This document shows positions 1 to 5,646 of a DNA stretch of 5,646 nucleotides, piece after piece. The DNA comes from Desulfovibrio sp. (GTDB taxonomy: Bacteria > Desulfobacterota > Desulfovibrionia > Desulfovibrionales > Desulfovibrionaceae), in assembly GCA_014804865.1 (NCBI GenBank), contig JAAUYY010000015.1, positions 6,042-11,687 of the forward strand, given 5' to 3'. Position 1 is the first letter of the stretch, and each line of letters opens with the position of its first letter. Position numbers and translations under genes: made by a program. The notes beneath the pieces were generated by a model, which saw only the letters and a list, made by a program, of their open reading frames with translations, was not told the origin of the DNA and made no database searches.

Positions 1-933
1 CGCGACCACCGCGACCTCTAGCTGCTCGCTGTCCGGTTCCCGCGTAGTCAGCCTCTGCAGGGCCAGTCCGGGGGATTGCAATATAAAGGAAAGGCGACCG
101 CGGGGAAGATTCGCCCCAAAACGGATAGCTTCGTAGGCGAGAGCGCTTACTGGGACAACGAGCGCGAGTTTATAAAAAATTGTCAATACGTGTTTGGCCG
201 CGGGATTGGCCGGAGTCCATATTTTCAAAAAAACAGGGATCAGAGCGGCCTGAACAAGCAAAGACACACATATGACAACAAGAACGAAGGTCGAGCCGCA
301 TCGCGGATGCAGACGACTCCATCGCGAGGCGCTTCTCGCGCTTACTACCTCCCCCGATTCCCAAGCGCCAATAGTCATATGCTCCGCGCCGTGATATTCG
401 TAAATCCTGCGTATATCAGGGAAAAAAGCGATAAAATAAATATAGGCCAGGAAGATGGCGCACTTGAAAAATCCATCCCAGATATGAAAACTAAAGCCGT
501 CGACATCGGCGCCCAGCTTCAGCGAATGCATGAGCATGGACAGGAGATGCGGGGCGAACACAAAAAGCGCCGCCGCGACGACAATGGCAAGGATCAGACT
601 TAACGTCGTTCTTACCGCGCAACTCCCGCCGCTCTCCTCTTCGGCCAAGCTTACGGATCTATTAAAAGACTTTACGCCGTTGATCAGCGTCTCGAGCAGA
701 ATAGGAAACCCGCGAACAAAAGGCCAGACGAGAAATCCGCGCGTCGCCAGAGAAACCCAGGGCATTCTCTCCGCGTAAATTCCGCCGTCCGATTTGCGCA
801 CGGCCAAGCCGCAATAGTCTCCGTTGCGCAACATCACTCCCTCGAAAACGGCCTGACCGCCCACGGACGGGCGCGAGGCGGCCAGATTAAGGAGCGAAAT
901 ATTTATCAGGCGATATAGATTATTTCTGCTCAA
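1..933 (-). CDS. DUF1385 family (YqhQ-like) integral membrane protein, C-terminal end cut by window edge
   Basis: The minus-strand frame is open from the rpmE overlap to base 1 (311 codons). Numbering is from the proposed TTG at 933. Family signatures visible are [16 protein letters not shown] (24-39), YHGAEH (180-185), SRLHPRCG (206-213) and [13 protein letters not shown] (296-308), the last normally close to the C-terminus, so little is missing. Hydrophobic stretches at about 112-131, 153-171, 215-233 and 252-268 indicate a polytopic inner-membrane protein. The biochemical function of DUF1385 is not established to my knowledge; the conserved His/Glu/Cys residues hint at metal binding, which is inference. 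The start is uncertain: the first in-frame ATG (834) lies inside the conserved [10 protein letters not shown] segment and is too late. TTG at 933 (or TTG at 963) is the likely start, with no clear SD, suggesting coupling to rpmE, whose stop lies 14 nt inside this gene. Family membership is secure; start is weak. Confidence 0.88.
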   Translation of the reverse strand, partial: MSRNNLYRLINISLLNLAASRPSVGGQAVFEGVMLRNGDYCGLAVRKSDGGIYAERMPWVSLATRGFLVWPFVRGFPILLETLINGVKSFNRSVSLAEEESGGSCAVRTTLSLILAIVVAAALFVFAPHLLSMLMHSLKLGADVDGFSFHIWDGFFKCAIFLAYIYFIAFFPDIRRIYEYHGAEHMTIGAWESGEVVSARSASRWSRLHPRCGSTFVLVVICVSLLVQAALIPVFLKIWTPANPAAKHVLTIFYKLALVVPVSALAYEAIRFGANLPRGRLSFILQSPGLALQRLTTREPDSEQLEVAVVA

Positions 934-1132
934 ACTTGGCGTATTTTTTACGAAAGCGATCAATGCGACCGGCGGTATCGAGGAAACGCTGTTTGCCGGT
1001 AAAGAAAGGATGGCAGGCGGAGCAGACTTCCACGTGCAATTGCTCGCCCTTGGTGGAAAGAACCTGCTCGCTGTTGCCGCAGGCGCAAGTGATGGTCGCG
1101 TTGTAAACTTTGGGATGAATATCTTTTTTCAT
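920..1132 (-). CDS. rpmE: 50S ribosomal protein L31, zinc-binding (C+) type
   Basis: Encodes a 70-residue protein, the usual L31 length, beginning [20 protein letters not shown]. Cysteines C16, C18, C37 and C40 form the CxC...CxxC zinc ribbon of C+ type L31 proteins, so this is the zinc-dependent paralogue type and not the zinc-free backup. The central [21 protein letters not shown] segment is highly typical of L31. The protein binds the large subunit near the central protuberance and bridges to the small subunit. The start is well supported: GGAGG at 1143-1139 lies 6 nt before the ATG. The stop codon overlaps the proposed start of the downstream DUF1385 gene, indicating cotranscription. The upstream region holds a hairpin plus T tract and an SD-proximal hairpin, listed separately. 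L31 autoregulation and zinc regulation are known in other bacteria; no Zur box is recognised here. Confidence 0.98.
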   Translation of the reverse strand: MKKDIHPKVYNATITCACGNSEQVLSTKGEQLHVEVCSACHPFFTGKQRFLDTAGRIDRFRKKYAKFEQK

Positions 1133-1138
1133 ATTTTG

Positions 1139-1160
1139 CCTCCGCCGCGGAGAAAGCGGC
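1139..1160 (-). promoter_or_regulatory. rpmE Shine-Dalgarno with two alternative short hairpins
   Basis: Reading the minus strand, the bases just before rpmE can fold in two mutually exclusive ways. In one, GCCGC (1160-1156) pairs with GCGGC (1148-1144), with a 7-nt loop, leaving GGAGG free. In the other, CTCCG pairs with CGGAG around a 3-nt loop and buries most of the SD (GGAGG, 1143-1139). Base complementarity is seen directly; a switch in translation of rpmE is inference. GC-rich SD regions can form such pairings by chance, so confidence in function is modest. Confidence 0.4.
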
Positions 1161-1178
1161 CAAATTAAATTTTAACGC

Positions 1179-1238
1179 AAAAAAAATAACCATATTTTCG
1201 CCGTCGCGCAAGAGCGAGCGCGAAAGCGAAAAATGGTT
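1179..1238 (-). terminator. Long hairpin followed by A-T8: intrinsic terminator (or rpmE leader attenuator)
   Basis: On the minus strand the arm AACCATTTTTCG (1238-1227) pairs with CGAAAATATGGTT (1200-1188), leaving one bulged base. A further G-C pair (1226/1201), a 2x2 internal loop, a 6-bp TCGCGC/GCGCGA stem and an 8-nt loop complete the structure. It is followed directly by A and eight Ts (1187-1179), as in rho-independent terminators. It begins about 40 nt after the stop of the small gene at 1279, so it probably ends that transcript. A weak promoter (TGGTTA at 1192-1187, 17-nt spacer, TTTAAT at 1169-1164) could then start rpmE. If instead rpmE is transcribed from further upstream, this would be a leader attenuator. 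Confidence 0.6.
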
Positions 1239-1252
1239 TTGATACGGTAAAC

Positions 1253-1266
1253 TCGCCCGCGGGCGA
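1253..1266. repeat. Perfect 14-bp palindrome TCGCCCGCGGGCGA
   Basis: TCGCCCG is followed directly by its reverse complement CGGGCGA, with no spacer. It lies just 12 nt beyond the stop of the small minus-strand gene and upstream of the hairpin/T8 element. With no central loop bases it is a poor RNA terminator (the loop would consume the middle pairs) and no T tract follows on either strand. It could be a dimeric protein-binding site affecting rpmE, or chance in GC-rich DNA. No known operator is recognised. Confidence 0.35.
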
Positions 1267-1278
1267 AAATATCGAAGT

Positions 1279-1650
1279 TTAGGCGTTGGCGGCCTTGAGC
1301 ATATCTTCGACGGCGGCGATGGGAGGTTTCGCGTCCGAAGCCAGCCCGCATAAGCTTCGCACAGCGAGCATTAGCATATCGAAGCTCATGGCGATAGATT
1401 CCTTCCCGTTGTCCATGACGCAGGAGTCGCCGTCCACGGAGACGCGATAGGCCACGCGACTGCGATCCTTGCCAGTTCCGCGCACTATGTAATAAATTTG
1501 CTCGCCGGCGTCGGTTACGTAAAGTTGCTGTCTCGTGAGACTGCCGCTTTCCTCATCGAAAAACGAGCATTCGGAAAAAAGACGACCGCGAAAGCGCAAG
1601 GCGTCGCCATTGTCATGCTTCAGACTTATATTTTCCATTGTATTGGGCAC
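1279..1650 (-). CDS. Uncharacterised small conserved-looking protein (about 123 aa)
   Basis: I do not recognise a named family. With GTG at 1650 the product is 123 residues starting MPNTMENISLKHDNG; it is soluble, with no signal peptide or membrane segment. The first two thirds look beta-rich with alternating polar and hydrophobic residues (for example QQLYVTDAGEQIYYIVRG and RVAYRVSVDGDSCVM), and the last third looks helical (MSFDMLMLAVRSLCGL and AAVEDMLKAANA). It resembles, from memory, short hypothetical proteins of Desulfovibrio. The start choice rests on GGAGG at 1659-1655, 4 nt before the GTG. ATG at 1638 is an alternative, though 16 nt from that SD. ATG at 1701 has no SD and lies upstream of the transcription start predicted from the TTGACA promoter. 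It is transcribed divergently from the methyltransferase gene. Two cysteines and no catalytic motif are seen. The frame is probably real; function is unknown. Confidence 0.72.
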   Translation of the reverse strand: MPNTMENISLKHDNGDALRFRGRLFSECSFFDEESGSLTRQQLYVTDAGEQIYYIVRGTGKDRSRVAYRVSVDGDSCVMDNGKESIAMSFDMLMLAVRSLCGLASDAKPPIAAVEDMLKAANA

Positions 1651-1702
1651 GATGCCTCCGCGACGCTCGGGCGTTTTTACGGAAAAATTTATGTTTCGCA
1701 TA

Positions 1703-1732
1703 TTTTTAACAGCAGGCGAGTCGCCTTGTCAA
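1703..1732 (-). promoter_or_regulatory. Sigma-70-like promoter for the small minus-strand gene, with a dyad in its spacer
   Basis: A perfect TTGACA (1732-1727) is followed by 18 nt and TAAAAA (1708-1703, four of six consensus bases). Transcription would start near 1696, about 45 nt before the GTG at 1650. The spacer contains AGGCGA-C-TCGCCT (1726-1714), a perfect 6-1-6 inverted repeat, placed where a repressor would block polymerase. Promoter match is direct observation; the operator role is inference. Confidence 0.55.
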
Positions 1733-1753
1733 GCGCTAATCCAAATTTAAAAC
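1726..1753 (+). promoter_or_regulatory. Possible promoter for the methyltransferase gene, overlapping the divergent promoter
   Basis: TTGTCA (1726-1731) with a 16-nt spacer precedes TAAAAC (1748-1753). The -35 shares five bases with the minus-strand TTGACA, because TTGTCAA reads TTGACAA on the other strand. The -10 match is only four of six, so this is tentative. The remaining leader to 1819 is GC-rich, with a small GCGG-AGTT-CCGC hairpin at 1777-1788 and an ATTCCG/CGGAAT pair (1766-1771/1795-1800) around it. Confidence 0.33.
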
Positions 1754-1819
1754 GCGTTATTTCCAATTCCGGACGCGCGGAGTTCCGCTCGACGCGGAAT
1801 CAGTGGGGGCAAATTTAGC

Positions 1820-3076
1820 ATGAGCGTCGTCAAAAAAATGAGATCTTTTCGCCTGGTATGCGACGAAAGCGAAAAAAAGAACGTCGAAGAATTGCTCGAA
1901 GCCGAAGGGTACAGATTCGAAGACGAACCCTTTTCGCCATGGTGCAAAAGATTGCTCGAAGAGCCGAAGCCTCTGGGCTCTTCCCTGGCGGCCTTTTTCG
2001 GCTACGCGTATATTCAGGATCGCTCCTCCATGTTGCCGCCGCTCGCCCTGGCGCCCGACCGCGGCTCGGCGATACTCGATATGTGCGCCAGTCCGGGAAG
2101 CAAGACCGGCTTTCTGGCGCAACTGACCGGATCCGAAGGATTCGTATTAGCCAACGAACCAAATCCGGCGAGACTCGCCACCTTGCGCGCCAATGTCGCC
2201 GCCTCCAATCTTTTCCAGATCGCGACTTGCTCTTATCCCGGGGAAAAGACTCCGCTTACGCCGGGTTCCTGGAAATATATCCTGCTTGATCCTCCATGCT
2301 CGGGTTGGGGGACTGAAGAAAAAAATCCGCGCGCGCGCAAAATCTGGAAAGGAGACAAAATTTCGCGCCTGACCGCGATCCAGCGGGCGCTTTTAAAGCG
2401 GGCCGCGACGCTTCTCGCCCCTGGCGGACGACTCCTATACTCCACATGCACCACAAATCCCGCCGAAAATGAAGAACAGACTCTTTACGCCGAGTCCCTC
2501 GGTTTGATTCGCGAGCCTTTGGCGGAATTTAAGGGATTTTCATTCCTGCCCAGCGTGGCTGGTTGCCTTCTGGTAAACGGGAAAGAATCATCCGCCCAAG
2601 GTTTTTATTTGTCGCTCCTGCGCAAACCGGACGGCGAGGCTCCCGCGTCGGACAAGGAGCTTTTTTCCGTTAATTATTTCGATATTTCGCGCCTGGCTTC
2701 TCCCTTCGCCGATGTCTCGTCTCTTGTCGGCGGCAAAACGGCGATCTTTGGCGACAAAATCTACTGGTTGCCCGACGGGGCTTTCGAACTGCTCCCGCGG
2801 AATTTCAAATGGCGCGGCTTTCCTGTCGGCAAAATGCGCGAGGACAAGGGACGAAGCCTGTTCATTCCTGACAGTCGCGCGCGCCGTCTCGCGCGGAAAG
2901 ACGGATCCGTCGTTATCTGGGAGCGAATCGAGCAAGCGCGAGAATTTCTAGCCGGTCGCGCCGTCGGCGTCTCCGCGGAGGGGGTCGCGTCTTTATATTG
3001 GCGCGATCTGCCGCTAGGTTTCGCCCCTGTAAAAAGCGGGCGCCTGATCGCTTCCTTTCGCGACTCTGGCCGTTAA
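1820..3076 (+). CDS. RsmF-like NOL1/NOP2/sun family RNA (cytosine-C5) methyltransferase
   Basis: A 418-residue SAM-dependent methyltransferase that adds a methyl group to C5 of cytosine in RNA, most likely 16S rRNA. The N-terminal part has the family pattern GYAYIQDRSSMLPPLAL (61-77). The SAM-binding motif I is DMCASPGSKT (87-96). Motif IV is DPPCSG (157-162), with C160 the helper cysteine, and motif VI is STCTTNPAENEEQ (208-220), with C210 the expected covalent nucleophile. The C-terminal region ends in FLAGRAVGVSAEGVASLYWRDLPLGFAPVKSGRL (376-409), like the RNA-binding C-terminal domain of RsmF/YebU, which methylates C1407 in E. coli. There is no NusB-like N-terminal domain, which argues against RsmB. 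The substrate base here is not determinable from sequence. The start ATG at 1820 has GGGGG at 1805-1809, with a rather long 10-nt spacer; ATG at 1838 lacks an SD. The gene appears intact. Confidence 0.93.
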   Translation: MSVVKKMRSFRLVCDESEKKNVEELLEAEGYRFEDEPFSPWCKRLLEEPKPLGSSLAAFFGYAYIQDRSSMLPPLALAPDRGSAILDMCASPGSKTGFLAQLTGSEGFVLANEPNPARLATLRANVAASNLFQIATCSYPGEKTPLTPGSWKYILLDPPCSGWGTEEKNPRARKIWKGDKISRLTAIQRALLKRAATLLAPGGRLLYSTCTTNPAENEEQTLYAESLGLIREPLAEFKGFSFLPSVAGCLLVNGKESSAQGFYLSLLRKPDGEAPASDKELFSVNYFDISRLASPFADVSSLVGGKTAIFGDKIYWLPDGAFELLPRNFKWRGFPVGKMREDKGRSLFIPDSRARRLARKDGSVVIWERIEQAREFLAGRAVGVSAEGVASLYWRDLPLGFAPVKSGRLIASFRDSGR

Positions 3077-3086
3077 AAAGCCGGCA

Positions 3087-3139
3087 CGCGGCGAGCGGTA
3101 ATTTCGTTTTGGCTCGTCGCGCGGGTTCGCGTTTCGCGA
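3087..3139 (+). terminator. Tandem GC-rich hairpins after the methyltransferase gene, no T tract
   Basis: CGCGGCGAGC (3087-3096) pairs with GCTCGTCGCG (3112-3121), 10 bp including one G-U, around a 15-nt loop. It is followed by a tight TCGCG-TTT-CGCGA hairpin (3127-3139). Position, beginning 10 nt after the stop codon and ahead of the coaX promoter, fits transcript termination or 3'-end protection. No T run follows, so canonical intrinsic termination is doubtful. Confidence 0.35.
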
Positions 3140-3146
3140 CAAGCTC

Positions 3147-3175
3147 TTGATTTTAGATCGGCGATGCGTCATAAT
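3147..3175 (+). promoter_or_regulatory. Sigma-70-like promoter for coaX
   Basis: TTGATT (3147-3152), a 17-nt spacer, then CATAAT (3170-3175), five of six -10 consensus bases. Transcription would begin near 3182, giving a leader of about 27 nt to the coaX ATG. It suggests coaX (and perhaps eno) is transcribed independently of the methyltransferase gene. Confidence 0.6.
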
Positions 3176-3208
3176 CTCGCCCTGTGAACGCGAGAGGACG
3201 CGGAGAGA

Positions 3209-4003
3209 ATGGACGCGGATATTCTAGTTTGCGATATAGGCAACACTTCCATAAAAATCAGTTTCGCCCACAGTCGCGGAATCCTCGCGTCTTTCGCCTT
3301 GCCCTCGAAAAACGGGGAGACCGGCGACAGCTTGGGCTTGCGTTTGCTCGATATCGCGCGATTCGCGAAAATAGAGCCGGGCAAAATAAAGGCTTGCGTC
3401 GCGGCGTCCGTGGTTCCCTCCAAAAATGGGATCCTGCGCGACGCGGTTCGTCGTTATCTGGGATGTCCTTGTCTTTTCGCGCCCGTCGACCTCCCAATTC
3501 CGCTCAGGAACGAATACGATCGTCCTTTTGAGGCGGGAGCGGATCGGCTTGTCGGAGCCTGGGCGGCCAGAAAAATTTTTCCAGACGCGGAGTCATTGAT
3601 CGTGATCGACTTCGGCACCGCCGTTACATTTGATTGCGTCGCCGGTCGCTCGTACAAGGGAGGGCTGATCTTCCCCGGTCTGGAGTCCGCTACGCGGGCC
3701 ATGTCCGAAAGCGCGGCGAAACTTCCCGAAATCGATCTGGATATGGCGACCGGGACTCTGGAGATAGATCGAGACACGGCCACAAGCATGCGTTGCGGAT
3801 TACTGTTTGGCTACGCGGCCCTCGCGGAGGGCTTAATCTCTCTACTGGAAAAAAAACTTCCGTCGCCGCCAAAGATTGTCCTGACGGGCGGAAGGGCGAA
3901 GACAATAAATGATATCTTAAACATTAAACGCGACGTTGTCCCCAATCTTATTCTGGACGGTCTGCGGTTTCTCTATTACGAAAAGGAGAGCGGGAATCGA
4001 TAA
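3209..4003 (+). CDS. coaX: Type III pantothenate kinase (CoaX)
   Basis: A 264-residue cytosolic kinase that phosphorylates pantothenate with ATP, the first committed step of coenzyme A synthesis. Family motifs are in order: DIGNT phosphate-binding loop (9-13), ASVVPS (66-71), the pantothenate/active-site GADRLVGAWAA (110-120), DFGTAVTFD (134-142), GGLIFPGL (151-158), and TGGRA near the C-terminus (226-230). Length is normal for type III enzymes, which use the ASKHA fold, need a monovalent cation and are not feedback-inhibited by CoA, unlike CoaA. The ATG puts DIGNT at residue 9, as expected. AGGA at 3195-3198 lies 10 nt upstream, and a closer GGAG (3202-3205) leaves only 3 nt. No biotin-repressor (BirA) fusion is seen. 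It is followed after 96 nt by eno. No damaged motif is seen. Confidence 0.96.
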   Translation: MDADILVCDIGNTSIKISFAHSRGILASFALPSKNGETGDSLGLRLLDIARFAKIEPGKIKACVAASVVPSKNGILRDAVRRYLGCPCLFAPVDLPIPLRNEYDRPFEAGADRLVGAWAARKIFPDAESLIVIDFGTAVTFDCVAGRSYKGGLIFPGLESATRAMSESAAKLPEIDLDMATGTLEIDRDTATSMRCGLLFGYAALAEGLISLLEKKLPSPPKIVLTGGRAKTINDILNIKRDVVPNLILDGLRFLYYEKESGNR

Positions 4004-4061
4004 CCCGCGTCATCCGTCCAATTTGGCAAATTATGGACGCGGGTACTTTGTCCGCGCGTCC
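4003..4061 (+). promoter_or_regulatory. Structured coaX-eno spacer with competing stems
   Basis: Segment A, ACCCGCGTC (4003-4011, starting on the last base of the coaX stop), is perfectly complementary to segment B, GACGCGGGT (4036-4044). B can instead pair as GGACGCG (4035-4041) with segment C, CGCGTCC (4055-4061). A third option is GTCCAATTT (4016-4024) with AAATT..GGAC (4028-4038, 2-nt bulge). The octamer CGTCCAAT occurs twice, near 4015 and 4058. No T tract follows any stem, so a terminator is unlikely; the layout could be an eno leader, an mRNA-processing site or a weak operator region. No convincing promoter was found here. Confidence 0.4.
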
Positions 4062-4072
4062 AATACGCATAA

Positions 4073-5401
<1,329 letters not shown>

Positions 5402-5461
5402 AAAAGGCCGGGATAGATTAAAAAGGCAGCGAAATCTTCGCGCCGGATTATAACATAACGC

Positions 5462-5504
5462 TTCCAGACGCCAATCTTCATTCGCCGAAGCTTGGCGTCT
5501 GGAA
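5462..5504 (+). promoter_or_regulatory. Perfect 13-bp stem-loop between eno and folD
   Basis: TTCCAGACGCCAA (5462-5474) is the exact reverse complement of TTGGCGTCTGGAA (5492-5504). The 17-nt loop contains a further CTTC/GAAG pairing (5476-5479/5487-5490). Neither strand has an adjacent T tract, so it is not a canonical terminator. It ends 11 nt before the folD ATG, and its 3' arm includes TGGAA, the only SD-like sequence for folD, so folding would hide it. Possible roles are eno 3'-end stabilisation, RNase cleavage, a repressor site, or folD translational control. Confidence 0.6.
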
Positions 5505-5515
5505 AATGGTTTAAA

Positions 5516-5646
5516 ATGCGCATACTTGACGGAAAGAAAATTGCGGCCGACTTGCGCGCCGAAGCAAGGGACGAAATTCGCGACGGTGTCGCCCGCGGGA
5601 TCCGGCCTCCCGGCCTGGCCGTCATTCTCGCCGGAGACGATCCCGC
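5516..5646 (+). CDS. folD: Bifunctional methylenetetrahydrofolate dehydrogenase/cyclohydrolase FolD, N-terminal part, cut by window edge
   Basis: Only the first 43 complete codons lie in the window. They read MRILDGKKIAADLRAE followed by a helical stretch and then RPPGLAVILAGDDPA (29-43), the diagnostic FolD N-terminus (family form: ILDGK...I...L...PGLAVILVGDDPAS). FolD interconverts 5,10-methylene-, methenyl- and 10-formyl-tetrahydrofolate using NADP in the cytosol. The active-site YxxxK and the Rossmann domain are beyond the window and cannot be checked. The start ATG at 5516 lacks a strong SD: only GGAA at 5501-5504, 11 nt upstream, inside a hairpin arm. A possible -10-like TATAAC at 5449-5454 has no good -35. 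The 114-nt gap from eno leaves open whether folD is cotranscribed. Confidence 0.93.
   Translation, partial: MRILDGKKIAADLRAEARDEIRDGVARGIRPPGLAVILAGDDP

Noticed and set aside
76..603. Long plus-strand open frame (175 codons) opposite the DUF1385 gene
   Set aside because: It is antisense to a frame with clear DUF1385 family motifs, its product is basic and low-complexity with no recognisable domain, and it lacks a convincing SD. It is a shadow of the real gene.
1253..1266. The 14-bp palindrome as an intrinsic terminator
   Set aside because: It has no loop bases and no T tract on either side; the hairpin/T8 at 1179-1238 is the better candidate.
1651..1701. N-terminal extension of the small minus-strand protein to ATG 1701
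   Set aside because: No SD precedes it, and the TTGACA/TAAAAA promoter would place the transcription start downstream of this ATG. GGAGG before GTG 1650 fits better.
1747..2208. Several antisense frames opposite the start of the methyltransferase gene
   Set aside because: The plus-strand frame carries the complete set of NOL1/NOP2/sun motifs; the antisense products are Arg/Ser-rich with no domains.
1820..3076. Assignment as RsmB (Fmu/Sun)
   Set aside because: RsmB has an N-terminal NusB-like domain, absent here, while an RsmF-type C-terminal region is present.

Overview
The window is a bacterial chromosomal segment of housekeeping genes. It is moderately GC-rich and rich in GCG/CGC codons. 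The genes form two divergent groups. Three genes run leftward: a DUF1385 membrane protein that continues off the left edge, ribosomal protein L31 (rpmE), and a small uncharacterised protein. Four run rightward: a NOL1/NOP2/sun-type RNA m5C methyltransferase, type III pantothenate kinase (coaX), enolase (eno), and the first 43 codons of folD, which continues off the right edge. The coaX-eno-folD order, the rpmE-DUF1385 pair and the wording of the methyltransferase and the small protein remind me of Desulfovibrio and relatives (Desulfovibrionales). That placement is inference from memory, not a search result.

Left part (1-1650, minus strand). The DUF1385 frame is open from about 933 to base 1 and reaches the family's usual C-terminal sequence, so only a short tail is missing. 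It has no early ATG and probably starts at a TTG inside the end of rpmE. rpmE encodes a zinc-ribbon (four-cysteine) L31 with a strong Shine-Dalgarno (SD) sequence that can be folded into a hairpin. Upstream of it lie a long hairpin with a T8 tract (probable terminator of the preceding gene, or an rpmE attenuator) and a perfect 14-bp palindrome. The small protein at 1279-1650 is unrecognised at family level and probably starts at a GTG.

Middle (1651-1819). This is the divergent control region. A minus-strand TTGACA and a plus-strand TTGTCA overlap almost completely, and a 6-1-6 dyad lies beside them in the spacer of the minus-strand promoter.

Right part (1820-5646, plus strand). The methyltransferase gene is followed by GC-rich hairpins and then a good sigma-70-like promoter for coaX. 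The coaX-eno gap and the eno-folD gap both contain strong inverted repeats without T tracts. The first can form alternative pairings. The second is a perfect 13-bp stem ending 11 nt before the folD ATG. Functionally the genes serve translation (L31, rRNA methylation), CoA synthesis, glycolysis and one-carbon metabolism. I see no mobile element, CRISPR, tRNA, rRNA or defence system. The points worth a second look are the non-coding structures and two start-codon questions, not a new protein system.
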